A stretch of 64,000 nucleotides of DNA from Qipengyuania sp. ABI-127-1. Its GTDB lineage: Bacteria > Pseudomonadota > Alphaproteobacteria > Sphingomonadales > Sphingomonadaceae. This document shows, piece after piece, positions 30,986 through 39,147 of the stretch (position 1 is the stretch's first letter; each line of letters opens with the position of its first letter). The translations under genes were made by a program, and so were the position numbers. Location: positions 1,460,501-1,524,500 of the forward strand of contig JALJCR010000001.1 in the NCBI GenBank assembly GCA_022953095.1, in the 5' to 3' direction. The notes under the pieces were generated by a model, which was not told where the DNA came from, made no database searches, and was given only the letters and a program-made list of their open reading frames with translations.

Positions 30986-31236
30986 CAGTCGGCCTTGTAG
31001 TTGGCACGCATCTCGCGGAGGAAATCGTCGAAATCGAATGGCCGGGCAGGCCCGCTGTCGAGCCCTTCCTTCAGCGCTCGGTCGAGCGCCTCGCGCTTGG
31101 TATCCTGCGCGATGTACTGCCGCATCGCTTCGCGAACCACTTCGCTGGTCGTTGCGAATTCGCCGCTTTCGACCTTTCTGCGAGCGAAATCGGTATAGGG
31201 CTTTCCGAGCGCAATAGAGGTATTCTTGGCGGCCAT
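30985..31236 (-). CDS. ParD-type antitoxin
   Basis: 83 residues. An N-terminal ribbon-helix-helix (NTSIALGKPYTDFARRKV, then FATTSEVVREAMRQYI) is followed by a flexible acidic tail (FDFDDFLREM) that would wrap the toxin. It precedes and is coupled to the ParE gene. A perfect palindrome lies 9 bases upstream of its start, probably its own operator. The module sits directly after sdhA, where sdhB might be expected. Confidence 0.9.
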   Translation of the reverse strand: MAAKNTSIALGKPYTDFARRKVESGEFATTSEVVREAMRQYIAQDTKREALDRALKEGLDSGPARPFDFDDFLREMRANYKAD

Positions 31237-31245
31237 TCGCCGACG

Positions 31246-31262
31246 ATACCAAAATTTGGTAT
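31246..31262. promoter_or_regulatory. Operator palindrome upstream of the ParD gene
   Basis: ATACCAAA-A-TTTGGTAT is a perfect 8-1-8 inverted repeat, located between the antitoxin ATG (31236) and the divergent peptidase gene. It is the natural site for ParD ribbon-helix-helix autoregulation; this assignment is inference. Confidence 0.65.
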
Positions 31263-31311
31263 TTGCGGCAAACGCATTGACTTGCGGGGATCGAGACCGT
31301 CAACTCGCGCG

Positions 31312-32619
31312 ATGCGTTTCATTCTCCCCATGCTGGCAATCACAGCCTCCTTCGCTTCCCCCGCTGCCGCCCAGCTCACCACGCCCGAGCAGGCCATTGT
31401 CGAGACCGTCGAGAGCGGATTCGAGCGCGATGTGGCGCTGCTGGAACAGATTACTCTCATCAACTCTGGCACGCATAACCATGCGGGCGTGAAGGCGGTG
31501 GCCGATGTGTTGGTGCCCGAGTTCGAGGCTCTGGGCATGACCACCGAGTGGATCGACCAGTCGACCAACGGGCGCGCGGGGCATCTCTTTGCGACGCATG
31601 AGGGCGTTCCCGGTACCACCAGGATGCTGTTGATCGGCCATCTCGACACGGTGTTCGAACCCGATTCGCCCTTCACGGGCTTCGTCCGCGAGGGCGATAC
31701 GGCGACAGGGCCGGGCGTGGTCGACGACAAGGGCGGGGTGGTGGTGATCCTCTCGGCTCTGCGCGCGATGAAGGTGGCGGGCACGCTCGAAGGCGCCAAT
31801 ATCGTGGTCGCGTTGACGGGTGACGAAGAGGATGCGGGCGAGCCTCTGGAGGCCGCGCGCGCGGATCTGATCGAGGCGGGCAAATGGGCCGATGTCGCGC
31901 TGGGGTTCGAGGGGCTGTCGGTCCTCGATGGCAAGGATGCGGGCGTGATCGCGCGGCGCTCTTCGGGGAGCTGGACGCTGACCACCAGCGCGAGGAGCGG
32001 GCACAGCTCGGGCATTTTCTCGCCGCATGCGGGCTACGGCGCGATTTACGAAATGGTCCGCATTCTCGACACCTTCCGCCGCGAGCTGCCGGAAGAGAAT
32101 CTCACCTACAATGTCGGTTTCATGGCGGGCGGCACGCCTGCCGAAATTGGCGAAGATGGTCTTTCGGCGACCACCAGCGGAAAGACCAACATCATCCCGT
32201 CCAGCGCCATCGCCCGCGGGGACCTGCGCGCGCTGACGCCCGAACAGAACGAGCGCACGGCCGAGAAAATGCGCGCCATCGTCGCCGATCACCTGCCGGG
32301 CACCGAAGCCGAGATCGAGATCGAGTTCCGCTATCCGCCGATGGCCCCGACCGAGGGCAATCGCGCGCTCTTGGATCGGCTCAATGCCGTCAATGCCGAT
32401 CTCGGGCACGAGGCAATGGCGCCTTATCCGCCTTCGCGCCGCGGGGCTGCCGACATCAGCTTCGTCGCGCCCTACACGCGCGGGCTCGCAGGGATGGGGC
32501 CTGCGGGCAGCGGTAGCCATGCCGAAGGGGAAACGGTCGATTTGCGCTCCATCCCGCGCCAGGCGCAGCGCACCGCCATCCTGTTGAGCCGCCTGGCGAA
32601 AGAGGCAGCGGCCGAATAG
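31312..32619 (+). CDS. Secreted M20-family metallopeptidase (carboxypeptidase G2-like)
   Basis: 435 residues from the ATG at 31312; the start is set by a clean Sec signal ending ASPAAA before Gln. Zinc-site motifs: LLIGHLDTVFE, GPGVVDDKGG, TGDEEDAGE and, at the C-terminus, GSHAEGETVDL. The dimerisation domain lies in the middle (RSSGSWTLTTSARSGHSS region). It probably removes C-terminal residues or hydrolyses N-acyl amino acids in the periplasm. It is read away from the ParD gene and followed by a lipoprotein gene after 8 bases. Confidence 0.93.
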   Translation: MRFILPMLAITASFASPAAAQLTTPEQAIVETVESGFERDVALLEQITLINSGTHNHAGVKAVADVLVPEFEALGMTTEWIDQSTNGRAGHLFATHEGVPGTTRMLLIGHLDTVFEPDSPFTGFVREGDTATGPGVVDDKGGVVVILSALRAMKVAGTLEGANIVVALTGDEEDAGEPLEAARADLIEAGKWADVALGFEGLSVLDGKDAGVIARRSSGSWTLTTSARSGHSSGIFSPHAGYGAIYEMVRILDTFRRELPEENLTYNVGFMAGGTPAEIGEDGLSATTSGKTNIIPSSAIARGDLRALTPEQNERTAEKMRAIVADHLPGTEAEIEIEFRYPPMAPTEGNRALLDRLNAVNADLGHEAMAPYPPSRRGAADISFVAPYTRGLAGMGPAGSGSHAEGETVDLRSIPRQAQRTAILLSRLAKEAAAE

Positions 32620-32627
32620 CTCCCGCC

Positions 32628-33491
32628 ATGCGGTTTCTGTCGATCATCGCCTGCGCGGCATTGCTTGCGTCCTGCGCGACCACCGCCGGAACGCCGCCCG
32701 AAAGGCTGGGCACGCCGCCATTCTATCAGAAGCATGTCGATGCAATGGGCATTCCGATCCTCGCGTCCTCGCGCGTGCCCGACGAGGCGCTGTTCGCCGC
32801 GCGCGATATGATGCGCGGCATGCTTGCGCACCGGCCCGATCTGGCCGAATGGCTGGCCGCCAACGACTACCGTGTCGCCCTGATCGCGCGTGACGAGGCG
32901 CTGCTCGACCTTCCCGAGAACGCGCACTGGACCAAGCCCGCGCGAGACGACCCGCGCCTCACGCGCTGCGAGATCAAGCATTACGAGGCGCGCATCGGGT
33001 CGAAGAGCACCCGCGAATATTGGGACGAGCGGGCGCGCGGTATCGGGGGCGAGCGGATGGTCGGATCGGAAGAGGATGTGCTCGGCCTGCCGATCAGCCG
33101 CTATTTCGGCGAGACGATCTTCGTTCACGAATTCGCGCATAACGTGCTGTTCGCGATCGAGGGAGTAGACCCTGCGCTCTATCGCAAAGTCGAGGCGGCC
33201 TACGCCAATGCGCTGGCGAACGGCCTGTGGTTCGAGGAATATACGACCACCACGATACAGGAATACTGGGCCGAAGGGACGCAGTTCTGGTTCAATTCCA
33301 ACCGTCTGCAGGCCTTCGACGGGCGGCAGATCCTGGGCCACACCGATCTGGCGTCCTACGATCCCCAGCTTTTCGCGGTGCTGGCCGAGGCTTACGGCGA
33401 GCGGCATGTGCTGAAGAGCGATCCCTTCCACATGCACCCCGCACGCACGCCGCCCGGACCGCCGCCGGAGAACACGGCCGAAATCTGCTGA
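32628..33491 (+). CDS. Lipoprotein with HExxH metallopeptidase motif
   Basis: 287 residues. Lipoprotein signal MRFLSIIACAALLASC with cysteine 16. The zincin motif HEFAH is in IFVHEFAHNVLF, and a likely third ligand or catalytic Glu lies in EYWAEGTQFWF about 35 residues later. I do not recognise a named family. It should be anchored in the outer or inner membrane facing the periplasm. It directly follows the M20 peptidase gene, suggesting a shared peptide-processing role. Confidence 0.8.
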   Translation: MRFLSIIACAALLASCATTAGTPPERLGTPPFYQKHVDAMGIPILASSRVPDEALFAARDMMRGMLAHRPDLAEWLAANDYRVALIARDEALLDLPENAHWTKPARDDPRLTRCEIKHYEARIGSKSTREYWDERARGIGGERMVGSEEDVLGLPISRYFGETIFVHEFAHNVLFAIEGVDPALYRKVEAAYANALANGLWFEEYTTTTIQEYWAEGTQFWFNSNRLQAFDGRQILGHTDLASYDPQLFAVLAEAYGERHVLKSDPFHMHPARTPPGPPPENTAEIC

Positions 33492-33497
33492 GCGCGG

Positions 33498-33932
33498 TCA
33501 GGCCGGTTGCAGCGTCAGCCGGTCGAGCAGCCGGGTCCGGTCTGCGGCAATATCCGCCAGGGTGAAGCCGTCGAGATGGGTGAGGAACGCCTCGAGCGCG
33601 CCAGCCAGTGCCGGTTTCAATCCGCAGGCGCCGTCGATCATGCACTCCGCCTTGCCGCCCATGCAGGCGACGAAGCCGTCGAAATGCTCAAGCGAGCGCA
33701 CGACGGCACCGACATTGATCTCCGCAGCCGGGCGGGCAAGCCTCAGTCCGCCACCACGGCCACGCTGCGTATCCACGAAGCCCGCTGCCGCCAGATCCTG
33801 CGCCACTTTGGCGAGATGGTTGCGGGAAATCGCATAGCGTTCGGCAATCCAGTCGATCGAGATGATCCGGTCGGTCGCCGCCAGGGCCATGAGCACGCGC
33901 AGGGCGTAATCGGTGCGAAGGTTCAACTGCAT
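33498..33932 (-). CDS. Rrf2-family iron-sulfur regulator, NsrR-like
   Basis: 144 residues. The winged-helix N-terminus MQLNLRTDYALRVLMALAA and the NHLAKVAQDL recognition helix are typical of Rrf2/NsrR. Three cysteines at 90, 97 and 103 (ACMGGKAECMIDGAC) can hold the iron-sulfur cluster. NsrR proteins sense nitric oxide. The gene is divergent from a group III truncated globin, a classic NO-detoxifying target, which supports the NsrR reading over IscR. It converges on the lipoprotein gene with a 6-base gap. Confidence 0.88.
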   Translation of the reverse strand: MQLNLRTDYALRVLMALAATDRIISIDWIAERYAISRNHLAKVAQDLAAAGFVDTQRGRGGGLRLARPAAEINVGAVVRSLEHFDGFVACMGGKAECMIDGACGLKPALAGALEAFLTHLDGFTLADIAADRTRLLDRLTLQPA

Positions 33933-33994
33933 AAAAGCGGCATATTATATATTGCTTTTACCCGCAAGCGCTATAAAAGGTATATAACATACCT
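33932..33994. promoter_or_regulatory. Candidate Rrf2 operator sites between regulator and globin genes
   Basis: Two inverted repeats sit in the AT-rich 83-base gap: TAAAAGC - 15 bases - GCTTTTA (33932-33960), which touches the regulator's start codon, and AGGTAT - 5 bases - ATACCT (33978-33994), just upstream of the globin gene. Their placement would let one protein control both directions. No assigned consensus was matched. Confidence 0.55.
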
Positions 33995-34015
33995 ATTAAC
34001 GAGTCGGAGCCCTCA

Positions 34016-34495
34016 ATGTCGCAAGTCCAGGAACGAACCCGCGAGGAAGTGCGGGCCGCGCGAGCCGCAAAGCGCGCCGAGGCCGAAGCGCTCGGCGTGG
34101 ATGAGGCATTCGTCTCGCGCATGGTCGAGCACTTCTATGCCGCGATCCGCGAGGACGATCTGCTCGGGCCGATCTTCGCCGAACGGATCGACGACTGGCC
34201 CGAACACCTCGTACGGATGAAAGCCTTCTGGCGCTCGATCCTGTTCAACAGCGGCGAATTCTCGGGCAACCCCATGCGCAAGCACATGGCCATTCCGGGC
34301 CTGGAAGAGCGCCACTTCGCGCACTGGCTGGAGCTGTTCTACGCCACCCTGCGCGCGCTGGAGGAGGACCCGGGCGGGACTTCGCTCGTCGCAATGCGTG
34401 CCCGCTCGATTGCCGATAGCCTGCTGACCGGGATCGCCGTCCGCCGCGACGGCGTGGTCGGCTCGCGCGCTGGAAAGGACCTTCCTCATGTATGA
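34016..34495 (+). CDS. Group III truncated hemoglobin
   Basis: 159 residues. The globin core starts at DEAFVSRMVEHFYAAIREDDLLGPIF. The proximal-histidine region is KHMAIPGLEERHFAHWLELF, close to the trHb3 consensus, where the His after the E/R stretch ligates heme. The N-terminal 25 residues form an Arg/Glu-rich helix. Likely roles are binding or oxidising nitric oxide or sensing redox state. It is divergent from the Rrf2 gene and overlaps the next membrane-protein gene by 8 bases, so the three downstream genes form one operon. Confidence 0.9.
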   Translation: MSQVQERTREEVRAARAAKRAEAEALGVDEAFVSRMVEHFYAAIREDDLLGPIFAERIDDWPEHLVRMKAFWRSILFNSGEFSGNPMRKHMAIPGLEERHFAHWLELFYATLRALEEDPGGTSLVAMRARSIADSLLTGIAVRRDGVVGSRAGKDLPHV

Positions 34496-34937
34496 CGATC
34501 ACACATTTCTCGACTCCGAACGTTCCGATGCCGTCGTGGAACTCGAAGCGCTGGAATCTTCGCTCGCGCCGATCGCCGCCCCGCCTGTGGCACCCGCAAA
34601 CCACGGCTTTCAGCTTCCGCGTCGGCTCTGGCTGGCGATGTTTGCGTGCTATGCGATCTTCTTCGGCCTCATTGCCCTTGCCACCGGGGGCAGCGGTGCC
34701 GCGCGGTTCGCAATCGTGGTGTCGGCGCTTTACACGCTCATTTACTTCGGCGTCGCGCGCATCGGTGCCCGGCAGGCGGGGCCGGAAGTGCCGTCTCCGC
34801 TCGAATGCGGGCGGGCGCTGATGACATGGACCGGCCCGATGGAGCCGCGCGCGGTTTATGCGCAGATCCTGATCGTACCGGCGGTGATCGCCTTGTTCGC
34901 AGTCGGTATCGCGATACTCGGTGCTTTCTCGGCATGA
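34488..34937 (+). CDS. Small membrane protein in the globin operon
   Basis: 149 residues. After a 45-residue acidic cytoplasmic N-terminus there are three membrane segments: LWLAMFACYAIFFGLIAL, FAIVVSALYTLIYFGVA and a C-terminal ILIVPAVIALFAVGIAIL. I do not recognise a named family. It is coupled to the globin gene upstream (8-base overlap) and the DUF1971 gene downstream (ATGA), so it probably works in the same response. Confidence 0.78.
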   Translation: MYDDHTFLDSERSDAVVELEALESSLAPIAAPPVAPANHGFQLPRRLWLAMFACYAIFFGLIALATGGSGAARFAIVVSALYTLIYFGVARIGARQAGPEVPSPLECGRALMTWTGPMEPRAVYAQILIVPAVIALFAVGIAILGAFSA

Positions 34938-35209
34938 GCCAGGCGCGGCTGAAAACCTATCGCCAGATCGGCCCCTTCGACGAATCCAACCTGCCCGCCG
35001 GATTGCTCGCGGAACATCGCCTGAAGCCGGGGACATGGGGGCGGCTGGAAATGATCGCCGGGGCGGTCATGCTGGTATGGGACGATGAGGCAGGCGGGCG
35101 CGAACGGCTTTCCGCCGGCGCTATCGCTCGAATACCGCCGCAACGCCCGCATCATCTCGAGCCGGAAGGACCGTTCACGCTCGCTATCGCATTCCAGCGA
35201 CCCGCCTAA
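34934..35209 (+). CDS. DUF1971 cupin-like protein
   Basis: 91 residues. The pattern KTYRQIGPFDESNLPAGLL, then HRLKPGTWGRLEMIAGAV, and RIPPQRPHHLEPEGPF fits DUF1971, a cupin-like domain also found with TehB-type tellurite proteins. The histidines (PHHLEP) and Glu could bind a metal. Function is unknown. It closes the globin operon; its start overlaps the previous stop (ATGA). The ATG at 34934 is the first start that gives the domain's N-terminus. Confidence 0.82.
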   Translation: MSQARLKTYRQIGPFDESNLPAGLLAEHRLKPGTWGRLEMIAGAVMLVWDDEAGGRERLSAGAIARIPPQRPHHLEPEGPFTLAIAFQRPA

Positions 35210-35216
35210 TCCCGGC

Positions 35217-35861
35217 TCAGTCCGGAGCCGCATCCACGCGCCGCATATCGACGATCTCGACCGGGTCCGCGAGCAACTGGCCTTTCATCCAGCCTTCGCC
35301 CTTGTCGGGATCGATCGGCGCGGCGTGGATCGCATGGACGACATCCATGCCATCGACCACATAGCCGAACACCGCGAAACCCAATTGCAAGTTGGGATCG
35401 GGGGAAGCCGGATTGGCATCGAGCCCGGTCTGGTCCTTGATCATGATCGAGAAATCGCCCGTCGCCGTGCCGGGATCGTACCGCGCCATCGACAGGGCCC
35501 CGTCGGTATGGCTGAGGCCGGTCCGGCTGGTCGGTTCATGCGCGATCGGATCGAGCACGCGGTCGGGGTGCATCTGTGTGCCGCCCTGCAACAGGCCGTT
35601 CGGCGGCTCGCCCCAGTCGAGATGCATGGCGCGGTAGAACTTCGTCCCGTCGAAGCGGTCCTCGTCGACATAGCGCAGGAAATTACCCGCCGTGATCGGA
35701 GCGCGTTCGGTCTCGATCGAAACGGTGATGTCGCCCATAGTGGTTTCAATCACGACCAGTTGCGTATCGTAGGTCGGCTGCGCGGCAGGGAGCTCCTCCT
35801 GCGCCAGCAGGGGCGAAGCGAGCATGGCGAGCGGGGCCAGTGTGGCAATGATCCGTGTCAT
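35217..35861 (-). CDS. Periplasmic peptidyl-prolyl isomerase, cyclophilin type
   Basis: 214 residues with a Sec signal (MTRIIATLAPLAMLASPLLAQ). The cyclophilin fold: VVIETTMGDITVSIETERAP, FLRYVDEDRFDGTKFYR, and LGFAVFGYVVDGMDVV. The usual FxGGDF active-site loop is loosened to LLQGGTQMHP, and the isomerase site seems variable. It would help proteins fold in the periplasm. It converges on the DUF1971 gene with a 7-base gap. Confidence 0.92.
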   Translation of the reverse strand: MTRIIATLAPLAMLASPLLAQEELPAAQPTYDTQLVVIETTMGDITVSIETERAPITAGNFLRYVDEDRFDGTKFYRAMHLDWGEPPNGLLQGGTQMHPDRVLDPIAHEPTSRTGLSHTDGALSMARYDPGTATGDFSIMIKDQTGLDANPASPDPNLQLGFAVFGYVVDGMDVVHAIHAAPIDPDKGEGWMKGQLLADPVEIVDMRRVDAAPD

Positions 35862-35931
35862 TCATCCAGACTGATATGTCGTTGGTCGAGAAGCAAGCGT
35901 CTTTCCCGCCCATTCATCCACGCTTCAGATT

Positions 35932-35982
35932 TACAGGCGTAGTCGTTTCGGCTACAGACGTAATCGAAGAATTACGCGTGTC
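35932..35982 (+). promoter_or_regulatory. Tandem BlaI-type operator sites
   Basis: Three related boxes precede the blaI-like gene: TACAGGCGTA (35932-35941), TACAGACGTA (35953-35962) and TACGCGTGTC (35973-35982), at 20-21 base intervals, two helical turns apart. TAC...GTA dyads are the kind of site BlaI/MecI proteins bind. A regular ribosome site (GGAG) then precedes the ATG at 35999. Confidence 0.6.
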
Positions 35983-35998
35983 AGATCAGGAGTAGGGA

Positions 35999-36388
35999 AT
36001 GGCCAAGCGCAAGAACGCCCTGGGCGAGCGGATCAGCGAAGCCGAGCACGCCGTCATGGAAGTGCTGTGGGACAAGAACCCCATTTCCGCTGCCGAGGTC
36101 TGCGACCAAGTCTGCGCGCAGCGTGACTGGTCGATCCCGACAGTGAAAACGCTGCTCAGCCGCCTGGTCCAGAAGGAAGTGGTCGGCACCGAGCCCGACG
36201 GTCGCAAATTTCTCTACCGCCCGCTGATCGCGCGGTCCGACTATGTCGGGGGTGAAAGCCGCCGCCTGGTCGATCGCCTGTTCGGCGGCCGCGCCGCGCC
36301 GCTATTCGCGCAGCTTGCCGAAAGCGAGGCGCTGACCGAGGACGATCTCGCCGAAATCGAAGCGCTCTTGAGGGAGATGCGCAAATGA
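35999..36388 (+). CDS. blaI: BlaI/MecI-family repressor
   Basis: 129 residues. The winged helix is ISEAEHAVMEVLWDKNPISAAEV then DWSIPTVKTLLSRLVQKEVV, typical of the BlaI/CopY family. The C-terminal helix ends EDDLAEIEALLREM, the dimerisation part. It represses by binding the upstream TAC-type boxes, and is cleaved or released on signal from its M56 partner, whose gene starts in the last codons of this one (ATGA). No beta-lactamase gene is next to it, so its targets may lie elsewhere. Confidence 0.93.
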   Translation: MAKRKNALGERISEAEHAVMEVLWDKNPISAAEVCDQVCAQRDWSIPTVKTLLSRLVQKEVVGTEPDGRKFLYRPLIARSDYVGGESRRLVDRLFGGRAAPLFAQLAESEALTEDDLAEIEALLREMRK

Positions 36389-38133
36389 CCGAGCTTATTC
36401 GCGAATATTGGGACTGGTTCCTGTTCGATACGCTGGCGTGGACCGGCGCCCTGCTCGGCCTCGCGCTGTTGCTGCGCCGTCCGGTTGCGAAACATCTCGG
36501 TGCCGGGGCGGCCTATGCGCTGTGGTTCCTGCCGATGGCCCGCCTGCTCTTTCCGCCGGTCACGCTGCCCGCCTGGATGAAACCGGCATTTCTGGAGAGC
36601 GCGCCTGCCGCCGAGCCCGTCGTGACCGACCTCGCGCTCAGCCCGGTCGCCGAAAGCGGCTTTTCCTATGCCGAATTCGTCGCGCCGACGACGCCTGCGA
36701 CGATCGCATCGCCAGTCGATTTCGTCGTGCCGCTGGTGATCCTGTGGCTTGTCGGCGCCGCGATCTTTATGGGGCGGCGCTTCTGGCTCTATGGCGAACT
36801 GCGCCGCGAATTGCTTGAGGATGCGCGCCCCGTGGGCGAGGTCGGCAATATCCGCCTGGTCGAGACGACTGCGATATCGGGTCCGATGGCCTTTGGCGTC
36901 ATCGACAAGGTCGTGGCCTTGCCCGATGGCTTCATGGCCAGCCGCGAACGCCAGGTGCGCGATCTCGCCATCGCGCATGAGCTCGAACACCACTACGGCC
37001 ACGACATTCTCGTCAACGTGTTGATCCAGCCGCTCTTCGCGGTGCACTGGTTCAATCCGCTGGGCTGGATGGGCTGGACCGCGATGCGCCGCGACCAGGA
37101 AGCGTTTTGCGATGCCCGGGTAGTCGCCAGCCGCAGCCGCGACGAGCGCGCCGCCTATGCCGCGATCATCGCCGATTTCGCCCGCCGCCCGCAGATCGCA
37201 CCGCGACCCGCGCTGGCGGCGCCGATGGCCTGCCCGGTGCTGGGCGACAAGTCGATCATCCACCGTCTGCGCAGCTTGCCGATGACCGACCATTCCCGCC
37301 GCCGCCGGGTTGCCGCGCGCGGTGCAGTGGCCGCCGCCGTCCTCGCGCTGCCGATGACCGCCAGCATCTGTTATGTCGGTGCGAGCCCCGCGCTGGCGAC
37401 CGCCGTTCCCGAGCTGACCGAAGTGGTTTCGCCGGTCGGTGACCCCGTGATTGCGAAACGTGCCGAACTGGCCTCTTTCGATGCCGATGGTTTCGCGAAG
37501 GATGTGCTGGCGAAGGTCGAAAAGCAGCTTGAGAAGGCCGAACGCGAGCTGGCGCTTGCCGAACGCGATATTCGGCGCGCCGAACGCCAGGTGGAGCGCA
37601 GCGGCAAGGCGCGCATCGTCTGGAACGGGCGCGACTGGGATGCGATGACCGAGGAGGAACGGCGGGAATTCAAGCGCGAGATGAAAGAGCTTCGCGAGCA
37701 ACTTGCCGATGGCGGCGAATACCGGCGCGAGATGGAAAGGGTGCGCCGCGAACTCGTCGAGAACAACGAATGGCAGGTCGAAATGCGCAGTGCGATGGCC
37801 GAAGCGCGGGCCGAGGCTCTGGCCGAAGCGGCAGAAGCGCGTGCGGAAGCCCTGGCCGAAGCGGCGGAAGCCGTGGCAGAAGCAAAGTCTTCCATGCGGG
37901 CGGTCGAGGCCGACACGATGCGCGTGGTCTGCGGCGACAAGGATGTGCGTCAGGAGTTCAAATCGCGCAGCGGCGATGTGACCGTGATCTGTGACAGCAA
38001 GCTCCACCCCTCCGCCGTTGCGGGCCTGCGCGAGGCACGCGCGGATGTCGCCCGCGACGCGGCATTGCCCAGAAAGGTCAAGGCTGAAATCCTGCGTTCG
38101 ATGGACAGCGAAATCGCCCGGCTCGAGCGCTGA
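36385..38133 (+). CDS. M56 family peptidase, BlaR1-like, with coiled-coil C-terminus
   Basis: 582 residues. N-terminal membrane segments (about 12-30, 38-58, 110-130) are followed by the M56 zinc site HELEHH (198-203), with the third ligand in RRDQEAFCDAR, and a further membrane segment at about 315-335. BlaR1 usually carries a penicillin-binding sensor domain outside the membrane. Here the C-terminal 240 residues are instead highly charged and coiled-coil-like, with a duplicated EARAEALAEAAEARAEALA stretch. It should cleave the repressor BlaI on an unknown signal. A strong terminator follows the gene. Confidence 0.9.
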   Translation: MTELIREYWDWFLFDTLAWTGALLGLALLLRRPVAKHLGAGAAYALWFLPMARLLFPPVTLPAWMKPAFLESAPAAEPVVTDLALSPVAESGFSYAEFVAPTTPATIASPVDFVVPLVILWLVGAAIFMGRRFWLYGELRRELLEDARPVGEVGNIRLVETTAISGPMAFGVIDKVVALPDGFMASRERQVRDLAIAHELEHHYGHDILVNVLIQPLFAVHWFNPLGWMGWTAMRRDQEAFCDARVVASRSRDERAAYAAIIADFARRPQIAPRPALAAPMACPVLGDKSIIHRLRSLPMTDHSRRRRVAARGAVAAAVLALPMTASICYVGASPALATAVPELTEVVSPVGDPVIAKRAELASFDADGFAKDVLAKVEKQLEKAERELALAERDIRRAERQVERSGKARIVWNGRDWDAMTEEERREFKREMKELREQLADGGEYRREMERVRRELVENNEWQVEMRSAMAEARAEALAEAAEARAEALAEAAEAVAEAKSSMRAVEADTMRVVCGDKDVRQEFKSRSGDVTVICDSKLHPSAVAGLREARADVARDAALPRKVKAEILRSMDSEIARLER

Positions 38134-38155
38134 GCCCCTGCAGCGCGCACAGGAA

Positions 38156-38191
38156 GGGCGCGGCCGACGGGACCGCGCCCTTTCTTGTTTT
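38156..38191 (+). terminator. Rho-independent terminator after the M56 gene
   Basis: GGGCGCGG (38156-38163) pairs with CCGCGCCC (38173-38180), followed by TTTCTTGTTTT. It ends the blaI-M56 transcript. Confidence 0.88.
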
Positions 38192-38202
38192 CGTGGTCAG
38201 CC

Positions 38203-39063
38203 TCAGCCGATTGCGGTGATCCGGTCGCAGGCCCGGTCGTCGCCTTGCAGCCCGAGCCTCAGCGCGTCGCTGCGCTGCTTGCTTGTCCCGTGGGTGAAGT
38301 TCTCGCTCGAAACGCGGCCACCGGTCAGTCGGTCGTCGCCGATCGCGGCGGCAGCTTCCATCCCTTCCTCGATATCGCCCGGCTCGATGAGATTGCGGTT
38401 CTTGCCCGCCCAGACCCCGGCATAGCAATCGGCCTGCAATTCCATCAGCACCTGCAACTGGTTGCGGCGGGCAGGGTTCTGCTGCTGCGCGCTGCGGATT
38501 TGTTCCGAAATCCCGGTGATGGTCTGGATGTGGTGGCCGTATTCATGCGCGAGGACATAATAGCGCGCGAAATCGCCCCCTGCGCCAAGCTGCCGTTCCA
38601 GCGTGTCGTAGAAACTGGTGTCGATATAGATCGTCTGGTCGGCCGGGCAGTAGAACGGCCCCATCGGGGAATTGCCCGTGCCGCACCCGGTACGCACCCC
38701 GCCGCCGCCGTACAGATCGAGCGTGGGCTGCTGGAACCGGTCGCCCAGGCCCTGCTGCTGGAAGGTCATCGCCCAGGTCTGGTTGAGCGACTGCAACCCG
38801 TTGCAGGCCTCGCGCGCATATTCGCTGCTGGTGCAGATTTCCTGTTCGTCGGTATTGGCCGGGCCGGATGCCACCTGGCCCTGCTGCACACCTTCTACCA
38901 TGCCGGCGGTCTGCATTGGGTCCAGCCCGAAGACGAAATAGCCGATCGCGGCGATAACGATTGTGCCGCAGCCCAGGCCTCCCGCCTTGCCGCCGGGCAT
39001 ACCGCCGCCGCTCGATCGCACATTGATGTTTCCGGTATTGAACGGATTGAGTCGCACACGCAT
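38203..39063 (-). CDS. Neutral zinc metallopeptidase, YpfJ type
   Basis: 286 residues from ATG 39063 with a GGGGG site; the open frame running to 39648 is antisense to the next gene and rejected. A Gly-rich N-terminus (GGGMPGGKAGGLGCG) precedes one membrane segment (about 35-55). The catalytic domain follows, with HEYGHH at 173-178 and the ELQADCYAG zinc-ligand motif about 40 residues later. This matches the YpfJ/KPN_00201 family of membrane-anchored peptidases of unknown substrate. It converges on the BlaR1-like gene's terminator. Confidence 0.93.
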   Translation of the reverse strand: MRVRLNPFNTGNINVRSSGGGMPGGKAGGLGCGTIVIAAIGYFVFGLDPMQTAGMVEGVQQGQVASGPANTDEQEICTSSEYAREACNGLQSLNQTWAMTFQQQGLGDRFQQPTLDLYGGGGVRTGCGTGNSPMGPFYCPADQTIYIDTSFYDTLERQLGAGGDFARYYVLAHEYGHHIQTITGISEQIRSAQQQNPARRNQLQVLMELQADCYAGVWAGKNRNLIEPGDIEEGMEAAAAIGDDRLTGGRVSSENFTHGTSKQRSDALRLGLQGDDRACDRITAIG

Positions 39064-39147
39064 CCCCCATGGTTCTGGCCGCTTTACAGCGCACGTCATG
39101 TGCGCGATGGCCGCTATCGAATACAGACCTAACGCTTGGAGCCCCGA

